Source of the DNA: Cladobotryum mycophilum
Lineage: Eukaryota; Ascomycota; Sordariomycetes; Hypocreales; Hypocreaceae
Assembly: GCA_036429605.1 (NCBI GenBank)
Contig: JAVFKD010000002.1
Location: 1,364,001 to 1,428,000, forward strand
DNA: 64,000 nucleotides
Direction of reading: 5' to 3'
The notes under the pieces are model-generated. The model made no database searches and was not told the origin of the DNA. It saw only the letters and a list, made by a program, of their open reading frames with translations. This document shows, piece after piece, positions 12,384-24,640 of the stretch. Position 1 is the stretch's first letter. Every line of letters starts with the position of its first letter. A program made the translations under genes and the position numbers.

Positions 12384-13152
12384 ACACATCAACTGCGTGA
12401 CAATAGCACTACAATATGATCATGATTGGGATTGAAGTGACGGAATTGGATTTCCTACATTGGATATTAGGCGTTTGCAAGCGTCTGAGAGTCAGCGCGA
12501 ATCCATTCTTGGCACTCGGCCACTATCTGGACAGGATTTGCACCCATGGCGTTCGGGACAACACTGCAGCGGTTCGTTTTTCGCTTGCGCCTTTTTCATC
12601 ATGTTTGAACAAAGGAAGTTTCCATGTTTTGTATACTGTAACATTCATCAATAAAAGGCATCTCCAAAACGACTTGGCTAAATATAGACCGAAGTCGGAA
12701 TGGCGTATGACGATCCTACCATGTGCCATGTATCCGACAAAGCACATGTATTGCCGAACTAGACATTAACCTCGGACAATATAGCTCTTTATCTATTACA
12801 TGGAGTTTAAGATGTTCCCAATCCAGTTGCATCCGCGAGATTTCGGAGCTTCAAGCGAGTGATTTTCGTGAACCTGGTCGTGCCGAATCGTATGTCACTC
12901 TGGCGTGGCGTGCGTGGGTTGAACAAGGCGGCGCGCGACTTGGGGAGCAACCCCACCAACAGCTATCAGGTAGCATTTCTCAACAATAGCAATCTTACGA
13001 GTCGAGTAACCCCACCTTCTGCCCATTCCATTCCAGCTTCTGCGTAATTTTTTATTTTATTCTCTCCATCAATTGACTGAGAATAAATCACCAAACTGTT
13101 CCCGAGAGCTCGAGTATTCCTTAAGCTCTTCAATAGTCATATACCTATCAAA
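12384..13152. other. Intergenic, promoter of phosphoglycerate kinase
   Basis: About 770 nt between the Mpv17-family gene and PGK. A GC-rich island near 12890-12970 has an open frame starting MSLWRGVRGLNKAARD, but there is not enough space for a multi-exon gene and I do not annotate it. The final 100 nt are T/C-rich, typical of a strong glycolytic promoter leader. Confidence 0.4.
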
Positions 13153-14648
13153 ATGTCTCTCTCCAACAAGCTTTCCATCAAGGATGTCGACCTCAAGGGC
13201 AAGCGAGTCCTGATTCGGGTGAGTTCGGATTGCCCCGCCATGGAGGGGAAATGACGAGATGAGCCTGTCGCGGCTTGAAGCTGTCGACGCGGATGTGATG
13301 CAGAAGAGGAGATTTTATCTGGGAAAATAGTGTCCTCAGCTGGTGCAGTACAGATCAGTCATATATTCAGTTATGCTAACAAGCTGCCCGTCTCTATAGG
13401 TCGACTTCAACGTCCCTCTCGATGAGAAGAAGAACATCACCAACCCCCAGCGTATTGTCGGCGCTATCCCCACCATCAAGTACGCCATCGACAATGGTGC
13501 CAAGGCTGTCATCCTGATGTCCCACCTCGGTCGCCCCGATGGTGTCGTCAACCCCAAGTACTCCCTCAAGCCCGTTGTTCCCGTGCTCGAGGAGCAACTG
13601 GGCAAGAGCGTTACCCTTGCCCCTGACTCCGTTGGCCCCGAGGTCGAGGAGATTGTTAACAAGGCCGATAACGGTGCTGTTATCCTCCTTGAGAACCTCC
13701 GGTTCCACATTGAGGAGGAGGGCAGCTCAAAGGACAAGGATGGCAAGAAGACCAAGGCTGACAAGGCCGACGTTGAGAAGTTCCGCAAGGGCCTGACTGC
13801 TCTCGGTGACGTCTACGTCAGTAAGTTGAAATCCTACAAACTCTAGATCTAGAGAACATGTCTAACTCCCTATCCCAGACGATGCTTTCGGCACTGCTCA
13901 CCGTGCTCACTCTTCCATGGTCGGCGTCGACCTGCCCCAGAAGGCTGCCGGTTTCCTCATGAAGAAGGAACTCGACTACTTTGCTCAGGCTCTTGAGAAC
14001 CCCCAGCGACCTTTCTTGGCCATTCTCGGTGGTGCCAAGGTCTCCGACAAGATCCAGCTCATCGACAACCTGCTTGACAAGGTCAACACCATTGTCATCT
14101 GCGGTGGCATGGCTTTCACCTTCAAGAAGGTCCTTGACAATGTCAAGATTGGAAACTCTCTCTATGATGCCGCTGGTGCCGAGACTGTTCCCGAGTTGAT
14201 GAAGAAGGCCGAGGAAAAGGGTGTCAAGGTTGTCCTGCCTGTCGACTACATCACCGCTGACAAGTTCGACAAGGACGCCAAGACCGGCAAGGCTACTGAT
14301 GCCGAGGGTATTCCTGATGGCTGGATGGGCTTGGATTGCGGTGAAGAGTCGATCAAGTTGTACGAGGAGGCCATTAAGGATGCCAAGACCATCCTGTGGA
14401 ATGGCCCCGCTGGTGTCTTTGAGTTTGAAAAGTTTGCCAATGGAACCAAGAAGACTCTCGATGCTGCCGTTGCTGCCGTTCAAGAGGACAAGAAGATTGT
14501 CATCATCGGTGGTGGTGATACCGCTACCGTTGCTGCCAAGTACGAGGTTGAGGACAAGCTTAGCCACGTTTCCACCGGTGGCGGTGCCAGCTTGGAGTTG
14601 TTGGAGGGCAAGGAATTGCCTGGTGTTGTTGCTCTGTCGAGTAAGTAA
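13153..14648 (+). CDS. PGK1: Phosphoglycerate kinase
   Basis: Exons 13153..13218, 13400..13820 and 13879..14648, with a 181-nt first intron after codon 22 and a 58-nt second intron; product 418 aa, the usual PGK length. The enzyme transfers phosphate from 1,3-bisphosphoglycerate to ADP in glycolysis. Landmarks include [14 protein letters not shown] (the PGK signature, split by intron 1), [61 protein letters not shown] and the nucleotide-binding GGGDTATV near the C-terminus. Codon choice is strongly biased to C-ending codons, as expected for a very highly expressed gene. It ends 310 nt from the stop of the oppositely oriented SEM1 gene. Function is certain by family. Confidence 0.98.
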
Positions 14649-14958
14649 ATCATATTGGATTAAATGGCAAAAGGAGTTAGTTGACGGGGGGTTTATAAAC
14701 AAAGGTCGGCAAGGAGCCCGTCTATAGTCCGAAACCTACATATACCAACAACGCAAATGAACAAAAATTGTAATGACATTTTGATATCACAAGTCCTATG
14801 GAGGTGGATGTTGGCAAGTTTCATGGGTTCAAAGTTGTGCAAAGTAAGATGCGTGCATTCCGTGACGTAGTTCATTAAGTTTCCCAATCTATGCTCCCGG
14901 CGTCCCAACCCATGATGTTGTTTCCAGCCGTTCCAGGTATGCGCGTCATGTTTTTCTT

Positions 14959-15470
14959 CTACCTCCTCTTTGAAGCCTCGACTTTCTTGAGTTCCTCTCT
15001 GTTGACGTGTTAGCATAGTAACAAGATGTGGAGGGGTAGGTCTATAATGGGACAATCGTTCCGCCATTTCGCGAGGGAAGAATATCTGGATAGAATGCGG
15101 GGGGCGAGAGGAGAGGCACCCACTTCAATTGCGCTGAGAAATCATCACTGGTATCATCGTCGTCCCAGCTCTCTTCCCAGAGGTGCTTTGTCTCGCCATT
15201 GCGTTGAGCGGCTTCGGTTTGGTCGGCTGGCCAGTCTGTTTTGAACCAAAATGTATTAGCTATCCTGTCTTGACTTTACACAACTGACCGTCCTATGTCT
15301 CTTCAAGACTGGGGAGCAGCGGGTATGGGGCTGGCGTAGAGAATCGTACCATCGACGGGGAAGTCTTCGAATTCGTCGTCCTCGCCGAGAGCGGCAGTCT
15401 TTTGCTCGGGCTTCTGCTCCTCGATGGGCTGCTGCTCTGGTTCGGTGGTCTTGGGTTCTGTAGAGGCCAT
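14959..15470 (-). CDS. SEM1: 26S proteasome subunit Sem1/DSS1
   Basis: A three-exon gene on the minus strand, coding segments 15350..15470, 15236-adjacent 15124..15235, and 14959..14998, with GT..AG introns of 114 and 125 nt; product 90 aa. The first exon begins MASTEPKTTEPEQQ and ends DDEFEDFPVD. The second contains the diagnostic acidic Trp block HLWEESWDDDDTSDDFSAQL, and the third completes the helix KEELKKVEASKRR. Sem1/DSS1 is a small disordered acidic subunit of the proteasome lid and also joins TREX-2 and BRCA2-type complexes in other eukaryotes. Length and C-terminus match the family almost exactly. It is too fragmented by introns to be seen as one open frame. It is convergent with PGK and divergent from the Iml2 gene. 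Confidence 0.95.
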
Positions 15471-16728
15471 GGTTGCGGATGTTGCTTTTTGCGCTGAGCT
15501 TGTGTTGGTACTGCTGGGATAGCTTGTTACTGCGGTTGCGGAATGGGCTGGAAGGAGGACTTGGTGAGTTTGCTGTTGTGGAGTTGGCTTGATTACGGAT
15601 GGTGAGCTTTTGGTTTCGTTTGTTGGAGAGCCTTGTCCACCCCGGCAAGGCGGCGGAGAGAGTGACGCGGGCCCCCCTTCCCCATAGAACCCGGTGCGGA
15701 AGAATGCTGCACCCGTTTTTGGCACACTGTGCATCCAATGTAAAACCGTTCTAGTGCGTCGTTTGTCTTGGGCGTTTGGCGCGGCCGCTCAAGGCGCTGC
15801 GGGAGTGCCTGTACGGGAGGGGTTACAGCGGCCGCCCACTGAAACTTTGCACTGCCCAGGGCACCCGGACAGCAGCAGAGACCCGAGTTGTCAGCGTCCA
15901 CCCGTTCAGATCAATGCCCCTGGAAAGAGCCTGGAAGCCCTGGAAGGTCTGGCCCCAGCTTTGGAGTCCCGGGCTTACGAATGCAGCCATGCTCGAATAA
16001 GGAAAAACCATGTCATCTAAAGAGATTGAATTCCTCGATCGGGAGGCAATTTTCTAGGATTTTCTATATTTACACACTCCGCAAAGGAGGGAATCATGTA
16101 TGCAGGCTAGTCAAATTTCCGAGTTTTTGATCTCCGAGAGTCCGCAAGATCCGGGATGACGCTTGAGCGTTTATCAATTGAGATGTCAAGGGACGGGGAC
16201 TTGTTTGTATATAAGACCGCAAACATCTATCAGATTCAAGCCATGGATTCATATCCCCCAAAACTTTGAATATTATTAACAGTTATTACGGCGGGAACAG
16301 CGGCTAGTCTTTCCGGAATAACCTTTAGACGCGAGTCAGACAACTTTCTACAGAATACGTTGTAGTCTTTTTTACCAGAGCTTTGTTTATTTATTCAATT
16401 ATACCTCAGTTTGACAACTCATCACTTCACTGGTCCCTATCTCGACTTCTCCCTCAGATCAGACTACTCCTCTTCGATAAGCCCAATTGCCCAACAAGGC
16501 TGGATCAGGTTGATCTTTATGCGGGCCCAAAGATTCGCCTTGTTGCTAACTCGAAACTCCATCCCCTCAACGCCACGTTTGACGCCTGGTTGCTGAGCCA
16601 CGAAACCCTCAATCCAAGAAAGACTTGCTGGGTGCCTAGTTGGGCATGGAATGTAGTTCATAAAGACTGTTTTTTTTTTGGAATACATTAAATAGCGTTG
16701 TCTCTTTTTTGTTTTGGAAATATCTTTT

Positions 16729-16794
<66 letters not shown>

Positions 16795-16834
16795 CTGTCT
16801 TTCTCTCTCGGTTTTGCTACTATTCAACGCCATC
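15471..16834. other. Divergent intergenic region between SEM1 and the Iml2-family gene
   Basis: A GC-rich first half (two NotI-type GCGGCCGC sequences near 15780 and 15828) gives way to an AT-rich second half ending in the CT tract. No gene seen; it should contain both divergent promoters. Confidence 0.5.
16731..16790 (+). repeat. CT microsatellite, 60 nt, in 5' leader
   Basis: Thirty uninterrupted CT dinucleotides ending 44 nt before the ATG of the Iml2-family gene. CT tracts are common just upstream of fungal start codons, but this one is unusually long and perfect. Confidence 0.95.
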
Positions 16835-19039
16835 ATGAGTCGCTTCGGTGGATGGTTTGGCTCAAAGAAGCCCGACGATGCCAGCGACTCCTCACCAAGC
16901 GCCGTCATTGCCAAAGAAAAGGAGAACCTCATCGATGCCATGAAATGGGTCGAGCTCATCATGAACGACGACATTGACGGCGCATGGGAGAAGCTCCAGC
17001 AGGGCGATTCGTCCTTTCACGAGCTCGGCTCCTCCGTCACCTTCTTCATGCGCTCCGTCCTGGGCTTCGAAAAGTCCGTCATGACGGAGGCGACGGCGAG
17101 GCTGGCCGACTGCGAGACGAGGGCCTGGTCGGACCTCAAGCGCGCGCAGAAGCACGGGGCCAAGTACAACCCCAGCAAGATATACCCTCCCGGCACAGAG
17201 TACGAGCTCGTCATTGCGGAGACGCAGCTCATGGGCGCCGTGGTGGGCGTGCTGCACGAGAGCCTCGTGGAGGGCATGAAGAGCTTTTACAGGCTGCGCA
17301 AGGCGTTTTTGACGCTGGATGCCATTATTGCCAAGGAGGCGAAGTTGGGGCAGGGGACATCTAATCGGTCTACGGCTTCGTTGTCGGGAAACAGTCGGAC
17401 GTCGGAGAGTCTCAACAATGAAAGGCCTTCGTCGGATTCCAATCATGATGGGCTCAATAACAGCGACTCGGAGGGATTTGCCGAGAGCAAAGATACTTCC
17501 GGTTTGCAGACACCGTTTGATGAGATGAAGCTCGACAGCTCGCGAGACCCTTCTCCTCTGCGCATCCAGTCTACGCTCGCCGATGTGGACCCGGGCATTG
17601 AACTCGAAAACCCCGTCGACAGGTTCATCCACTCCGGAGCCAACATGTGCTTCGGCATTCTACTCCTCATCCTGAGTCTCGTGCCTCCCGCCTTTTCTCG
17701 CATTCTTTCCGTTGTGGGCTTCAAGGGCGATCGTGCCCGCGCTGTCAAGATGCTGTGGAGGTCGGCCGTCCATCCTAACGTGAATGGCGCCGTCTCCGGC
17801 ATGATGCTGCTCGCCTACTACAACGGCCTGCTCGGAGCTGCGGACATCCTGCCGCACAAGGATGACTACGATGAGGCGGCGGAAGCCGTCGGGCCTCCGA
17901 GGGAGAAGTGTGAGAGGCTACTTGTAGAGATGCGAACTCGCTATCCCGACTCGAGACTCTGGCGCGTAGAGGAGTCGAGGATGCACGCCAACGAACGAAA
18001 CGTTACCAAGGCGGTCGAATTGCTCAAGACAGGAAAGGAGTCCAAGATGAAGCAGGTCGCTGCGCTCAACAACTTTGAACTGTCCATCAACGCCATGGTA
18101 ACCCAGGACTGGGAGCTCATGCGCGATCAGTTCCTTAGCTGTCTGGAGATTAACGACTGGAGCCCTTCCATGTACTACTACATGGCCGCCTGCGCGACCA
18201 TAGAGCTTTATAGGAACGCCTTCCACGCAGGCGACCAAGACGAAGCCCGCCGACAAAAGACCAAGACGGAAGAGTTCCTGCGCAAGGCACCCTCCTTTGC
18301 GGGCAAGAAGCGTCTCATGGCCCGACAAATGCCCCTGGAAACGTTCTTATCGCGCAAGATCCAAAAGTGGGAAGCCAGGGCGAAAGACCTGGGCATCGAT
18401 CTCGCGGATGCGGTGGGGCCCAGTCCCGCGCTGGAGATGTGCTACGTCTGGAACGGGCAGAAGCGCATGGGGCCGGACCAGTTGGAGAAGGGGGTCGAGT
18501 ACTTGAAGTGGGAGAGGTGCACGGCGAAGAAGGAGGCGGTGGATGTGATGAAGGCCGAGAAGGATGAGGTGGCTGTTTGGGCGCTGAGTATGGCTTCGTT
18601 GCTGAGGGGGATGGGTAAGTTGGATGAGGCGAGGACGGTGTTGAAGGAAAATGTGTTAGTTCACGACCGGTAAGTTCCCCTTGCTCATGAAACATCGCTC
18701 CTATAAAACCAAGACAAAAAAAGAAAGAAAAGAAAAGAAAAGAAAAGCTAACCAAGTACCAGATCCATCTTCAAAGGCGTCATAAAAGACGACTACGTCC
18801 TCCCCTCAGCACACTACGAAATGGGCGCCATCTCATGGGCAGAATGCTGCGCCCCGCCCCCCGGAGAAGGGGAAAAGGAAACGCTCGAGTACAGGCGCAA
18901 GAAGATGCTGGAGTGTGAGGAGCAGCTCAACATTGTCAAGACGTGGGAGGCGTTTGTGCTGGATGCGAGGATCGGCATGAGGGCGACGAGTGGGCTGGAG
19001 ACGTTGAGTTGGTTCAAGAGTAAGAATGGGTGGGCTTGA
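16835..19039 (+). CDS. IML2: Iml2/TTC39-family protein (inclusion body clearance protein)
   Basis: Exons 16835..18669 and 18763..19039, with one 93-nt intron (GTAAGT..TACCAG, branch GCTAACC); product 703 aa. The start MSRFGGWFGSKKPDD is the first Met after the CT tract. Family features are AMKWVELIMNDDIDGAWEKLQ and SVTFFMRSVLGFEKSVM near the N-terminus and IHSGANMCFGILLLILSLVPPAF in the middle, the hydrophobic block typical of Iml2/TTC39 (formerly DUF3808). TPR-like helical repeats continue through the C-terminal half. A Ser/Asn-rich insert (about residues 175-245) is probably disordered. In yeast Iml2 associates with mitochondria and lipid droplets and helps clear protein inclusions; that role is inferred here. 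The second exon is clearly homologous C-terminus (YEMGAISWAEC). Confidence 0.92.
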
Positions 19040-19479
19040 GGGTGGGATTGGCTGGGGTGAAATGACGACTTTTTGGATATGACTGTGTCCTGAGAGTTGC
19101 GGCTTGACATACTTTTTCTAGATGGGATGATTTGGCGTTCGTCTTGGTTTAGGTGTGGGAGACATTGATAGAGGCATCATTGCGGGTATGGGAAGCAATA
19201 AGAGTTGATCATGGCAGGTGAATAGCATGATAGCTAAATGTTGGCTTAGGAATGAATATAACAAATATTCTCATCCTCTCTGCAAGTTCTCAAATCTCGT
19301 CTGAATAGTACTCTACACCTCACAAGAATTAAGGTCCCATAGAAGTTACTCTCACAATATATCACATCCATCTACCTACACGTCGCTTCTAGTTCTTTCG
19401 CTATAACATCATAACAAAGAAGTGCAGAGCAAAGAGCAAAGAGCAAGCTTTCTAGTAAAATCACACCCTCATTACCCAT
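19040..19479. other. Convergent 3' intergenic region
   Basis: Lies between the stop codons of the Iml2-family gene and the F-box/ankyrin gene. No gene seen; AT-rich 3' UTR-like sequence. Confidence 0.5.
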
Positions 19480-21348
19480 TCATACCCATTCGTTCAACAT
19501 GCTTGTATCAGAACTCCAGGGGAACCCACTTCTTCTTGCCCCCTTCCCCTTCCCCTTTGTCACCGTCTTCGACGGCTCAACGCTGCCAGCCCTCGATTCG
19601 GCCGGTTTTGGCGCCGGTTTACCCAAGTTACCCCAGAACGCAGCAGCCTTGGGCTCCGGCTTTGGTGGATTTTTCGAGCCAAGGGGAGGTAGGCTCTCGC
19701 CTTGAACCCAGGTAGAGGTTGGCAGCTTGCTCGGGTAGAGTGATGTCCCGGTCTCTTCAGAAGTATCGTCTTCTATCCAGCTAGCTCGAGAAGGGTTTTC
19801 AATCTCGTGCAAATACAACCACCTAGTAAACTATGATTAATTCTATCCCACAAAAAATAATCTAAGGGGAAGCGGGTGAAATGGGAAAACTCACCTGTTT
19901 CCTATGCCCAAGACGTCACTCGTAAATCGGGGACAAAAGGCGTCGCGAGTAAGCAAGCTATCCTCCTCGACGTACTCAAACATCTCCCGCACCCTTGCAA
20001 AGTTGTGCCTCTCCCCCATGGACTGCGCGCTCTTGCCCTCGAGGGTGACTGCGTCGGGTGATGCACCGGCCCCGGAGAGGTGCGAAAGAACGGCGAGGAC
20101 GTCATTTTCCAGGGTCGGGTAGGTTTGCATGAGGCATTCGTGTAAGGGGGTGCGGCCGAGGCGGTCGGTTGCGTTTATAGAGGCGCCTCGACGCAGTAGC
20201 TCTACTACCACGTCCTCGCGGGCGAATCGGCAGGCAATGTGGAGTGCGGTGCTTTTGTTAATGTCCATGACTATGGGGTTGAAGCCATCATCTTGTGCCA
20301 GCAAGAAAGACGTAACCTTGTCATGGCCTTGAGCCATGGCTGGGAATAAGGGTGTATACCCTTCATCATCCGTCAGTTCAGCGCTGGCTCCCTTGTTCAG
20401 CAGCAGAGACATGGCTTCCTCGTTACCGCTGGCAGCAGCAAAGTGCAGTGGTCTCTGGCCCTGGTGATCGCAGTCCAACGATTTCCAGCAGCTGTGTCCG
20501 CACAGATGCCTGCGAGCGTTCCTCGTTTGGAGATTTAGATCAGCGCCGAATTGCAGTAGCACAGCCAACGTCTCGTTGATCCTGGCCCTCCAAAGAAAGC
20601 TCTCGGCCTCCTTTTCGCCATTCATCCACGACAGGAGCTTGAACTTCTTCCACGGCAGTCTCCTGGCCAGCGTGACGTGCATGGCAGCCAGCTTAAAGCT
20701 GTTGAACGAGTTGGCGTCAGCTCCCCTCGCCAGCAGGCAGCGAGCCGTTCGAGGCAGGGCGTAGCTGCAGGCGATACGGAGGGCGGTGTCGAACTGTCCG
20801 TGGACGCAATCACTTGGCCGTGCTATGGCCAGGTAAAGGGGCGTGACGTCTGGGTAGCCGCTGTCTTCCTCGCAGACGTCGGTGCCGTGCTTGACTAGTC
20901 CATTGGCGACCATGGGTGCATCCGACAAGATTGCATAATGGAGATGAGTGAGGTTGTTGATGACTGTCGTTCTCCTACACTTGAACGTTAGCGAATCATG
21001 CATGACGTGCTAAGAAAATCGCAGGGATCGGGGGACTTGGCTTCTTTACTCTCTCAGACAGTAGCTGGACTCGTGGAAGACGAGGAACTGGATGATGTTT
21101 TGAGAGTCAAGCTTGACTACATGCATGAAGAGCGACGTGACCACTTCGCGCACGTCTTTCTTCTTGTCGGCCGAGCCAAGAGTGTTCTCAAAGGCCTTGA
21201 CGAAGAGCTTTTGGAAAGCGAGGTAGTGGAAAGTCTTGTTGCACTTGCTGAGATTGCTGAGCTCTTTGCATGACATACTCTCCAGAATCGTATCCACCAG
21301 CTCGAGCGGAAGCTCCAGGAATGGAGTCATTGTGACGGCTGAGGCCAT
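19480..21348 (-). CDS. F-box and ankyrin-repeat protein
   Basis: Three exons on the minus strand: 21050..21348, 19895..20974 and 19480..19822, with introns of 75 and 72 nt joining in frame; product 573 aa. The first ATG in the frame is at 21348; the open frame extends further upstream only through non-ATG codons. An N-terminal F-box reads FLELPLELVDTILESMSCKELSNLSK. Ankyrin-type repeats then run from about residue 105 to 440: THLHYAILSDAP, TPLYLAIARP, RPLHFAAASGNEEAMSLL, TPLFPAMAQGHDKVTSFLL, TALHIACRFAREDVVVELL and TPLHECLMQ. The third exon encodes a Pro/Lys-rich tail. F-box proteins dock substrates on SCF ubiquitin ligases and the ankyrin array would recognise the target; no target can be named. 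Confidence 0.9.
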
Positions 21349-22154
21349 CTGGAAGCAGCTCTCGAGATATCGCCAGAGCAAAAGAGATGACGACGGTGAC
21401 GGTGACGATGATGTGTTCAAGTTACACACAAAGCCGAAGAATGAAGGATGGAGTGAGTGTTTGTGTTACGAGATGGTGAATCCGTGAGTAGTTGATGTGA
21501 GGGTGGTAAATTAAAAAAAGGTACCGACAGGGAAAAGGTGAAGTTGATGTTGGGGGAAGCTAAATACTCCAAAGTACTTTGCTCGCTCGCCAGCTGCCAA
21601 CGAACCCGGCCAGCTTACCTTTTTGACTACCAATCAGCACGTGCAAAAACCCCCTTTTGAAAATACTCAAAAAAAAGGTAAAAGGGTTGAGTGTAAAGTG
21701 AAAACTGAACTTTGTCATAAGCCTCGATTTTCCTAGACGTTACGGGGGTCTTCTTGACCAATCGTTGTACACACGTCTCGAGATGGCGAATTGATGTGCA
21801 GGCTTTGGCTTCAACGCCTCATATAAGAGGTCTATTCAGCAAACCACAACACGCAATGCCTTGGGTTAGTAAAGAGTCATCAATATATTTAGCATTTTAT
21901 TGGCGTCAATATGATACTCAATAAAATGACCTGATAGATTCACATAGAACTGCTAGTAACTTTGGTGTCATTACACTCCCAACCATCAAGGGCGACTACA
22001 AGTAGTATAGAGCTCAGAAATGACCATTCATGACAAAATTCTGAATCAAATTTACATCTCTTCATATATGTAGGCAAAGTATTTCCATCTATAAAATGCA
22101 TTTTCATTTCCATCTTCCACACCACCTCAAACCGCCAAGATATCCCATGTCTAT
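21349..22154. other. Intergenic region
   Basis: Promoter of the F-box/ankyrin gene and 3' flank of the permease gene. No gene seen. Confidence 0.5.
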
Positions 22155-24640
22155 TCAGAACCCAGCGGGTACATAAGGGGCATTACTTCGGACAATGTAC
22201 ACCTCCCCTATCAGCACAGCGCAGCCAACAATCATGGCAATGGAAATGATGGGGAGGTTGACGCGTGCAAACTCCAGACTGCGCACATGAATGTGCTTTC
22301 GGCCGAGGATGTCTCGCCACAGCAAACCCGCAAGAGAGGCACTAAAGGCAGTGCTAAAGGCTCCGTAGTTGACTCCAAGAGCCATGCTGTATACAGTGGC
22401 CCAAAAGTTGCGTTGGCTGACAAAGTGGCCTTCCTTGTGGTTGATGGCCAGCCAAGACTGAATCACACGGGAGAGGAGAATCGTGGTGCCAATGTTTGTT
22501 CCAGCAAACTAGCCATTCGTCAAAGTTAGCCAGCTATCCACAAAGTTTTTTCCCTTGGAAAGAAAAGAAAAAAAGGCAATACTTACGTTGCAAAGGACAA
22601 CAGATAGGAAGCCCATGCCTCCAACAGCCCCTACCGTTCCCGTCTTGTTCACCCAATGATTCCATCCATAGGCAAAGACGGGCACCCACCCCTTGGTAAC
22701 AAGGCCTTGGACGAGGACAAACATGCAAAAGGCAAAAGGCACCAATGCAAACGGTAAATGAGCAATGACGGCCGTTGCGGTAGGAAACGTCTCTTGTAAC
22801 CACCTGAATGCATCCTGCGCAAGAGAAACAAGCGTTGTTGGTCCACGATCTCGTTTGATCGACACGCATGAATCCCGCCTTCCTGCGTTCACCACCTTGG
22901 TTGACGCCGGGACAAACATCCCTTGTGGTGGAGAGCGGGAACCTTGTCGATCGGACAGCCTCTTCTCTTCCAGGGAGCTCATCTCGCTTGTCGAATTCCT
23001 TTCGTGATTCGCAGGTTCGTTGGCCGCAAGCATCGAGCCAGACGACTCACGAGACGAAATCATCGCTAGAACTCGATCGTCCGTATTTTCAGACACGAGA
23101 ATGGCAGGAGTTGGTGGATGTTGATTGCTCTGGTTCGGCAAACTAATGATGGCTTTCCCGTCGAGCGTGTTGTTGACCGTATCAATGGCACCGGCGTTTA
23201 GATCGAAAATGCCTAGAGACCGCAGCTGAGCGTCACCCGGATGTGTTGGCGATGACACGAGCTCAAATGCCGCAACCGCATTGGAGTCAACCTGCTTGAC
23301 TGAAGCTCGTCTCGATTCCGCCTCTTGCCGGATAGCTTTCTCAAGCTTGGCGTTTTCGAATTCTTGTCTGCCTTTGCGAGCAATCTCGCGTGTTTCCTTC
23401 CGGTGATACCATCCAAAGCCAATATCCCAGCAAAACATGACGACCGCAGCCGGCAGCGTCACATAGAAAACAGGGTGCTCGCCGGTCTTTGTGCTCGCGG
23501 CATTGAGTGCTAGCACAGTAATGAGGGTCGCAGCCATGATGACGCCACCAAACGCTGCACCTCCCTTGTCCAGAAAAGGGTTCATAATCTCCTCGAGGGG
23601 AGAAGCTTGCTTCGTTCATCGGCAGGATCGTCCTCGTCCTCGTCAATGTGTCCTCTCGCGTGCGGAATGTTTGGGTTCACCGGCTTCCGTGCCTTGGCCT
23701 CCTCGGGAAGATCGTGCATCTTGATCGAGTAGGGGATGAGAGACTCGTTTGCGAAGACGATGTAAAGGAGGAAAGGGAATAGAACAATGGCAGTGACGAC
23801 GACGGGGACAATCATGTTGGCCGTGTAGTGGATGAACTTGACTTGAAAGGCTCCCGCCAGCACGAGGTTTGTCGGATTCGAGGATACAAGAATGGCAGAG
23901 GCGATATTGGCGACAGCAAACTGGGTATGGATCCAGGCTCTTGGATGGATAATGTTGCTGGATACGCGGGTCATGTACGCCAGGAAAGCGGTGCCGGAGA
24001 GGATAATGGGATCATTGCCGATGAAGCTGCCGAGGAGGAAAAAGAAGGCGTAAAGGAAGAAGAAGAGCCGGTGTCCAACCCTGCCTCCCAATTGAAGGAC
24101 CTTGAAGGCCAGGTATCTGATGAGGCCGGATGCATCGATGGAGATGGCAATGTAGGCCAACGTGATGAAGAAGACCATGATGTCGAAAGGCAAGATGTTG
24201 TCCGAACCAATAATGCCATCATGCACTTCTTTCCGACCGATGGCCAAGATGGCAAGCAAGAAGAGGTCTGCTATGAGCGGCGCCGTCACAAAGTTCATGG
24301 GAAAGTTGAGCCGCACAAACGACTTGATTTTGCCATTCTGGTCATCCCCAGGTCCGAGGGAGCGATACCGCCTTGGGGGTATTATGCGTATGGCGCTGAG
24401 GGCATCTAGAAAGAGGTCTGAGAGTTTGCGGGGGACGTATATGGGGATATGAAATGGGAAGAGAACATTGATATCTATGATGAGGTGGCATTAGCATGAG
24501 GCGAGGCTACGAGAGAGGCTTGATGGATAAATCATTCATCATGAGCAAAACTTACTTGTGAGAATAAAGACAATGAGGGTGACGATTGAGCGCCATTCTT
24601 TGATCTGGCTTGTGCTGGTGAGATCCTCTGTAGGCTCCAT
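22155..24640 (-). CDS. ArsB/CitT-type ion permease, frame slip in the middle
   Basis: A minus-strand gene with coding segments 24556..24640, 22588-adjacent 22587..24474, and 22155..22508; the first intron has GTAAGT..CATAG and the second GTAAGT..GGCTAG. The N-terminus begins MEPTEDLTSTSQIKEW. Multiple hydrophobic segments follow, with FIGNDPIILSGTAFLAYM and SSNPTNLVLAGAF, the twin re-entrant-type motifs of the ion transporter superfamily (ArsB, CitMHS, NhaD). A cytosolic loop separates the two halves. The last exon continues FAGTNIGTTILLSRV and ends with a further membrane helix. The frame is lost at 23597-23600 (G run on the plus strand) just before LEEIMNPFLDKGG; one extra base restores a 775-aa protein. 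A 71-nt intron is a weaker alternative. Substrate unknown: arsenite, citrate or another anion are all possible. Confidence 0.85.

Noticed and set aside
12859..13047. GC-rich open frame beginning MSLWRGVRGLNKAARD upstream of PGK1
   Set aside because: It has some coding character, but only about 100 nt remain before the PGK1 ATG, no homologous motif is recognised and no further exon fits.
13818..14702. 294-codon minus-strand open frame opposite PGK1
   Set aside because: It is a shadow of the strongly codon-biased PGK1 gene and has no independent motif.
16892..17632. 246-codon minus-strand open frame opposite the Iml2-family gene
   Set aside because: Shadow frame; the plus-strand product has conserved family blocks throughout.
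21349..21429. Upstream extension of the F-box/ankyrin protein to 21429
   Set aside because: The codon at 21429 is GTG, not ATG; the first in-frame ATG is at 21348.
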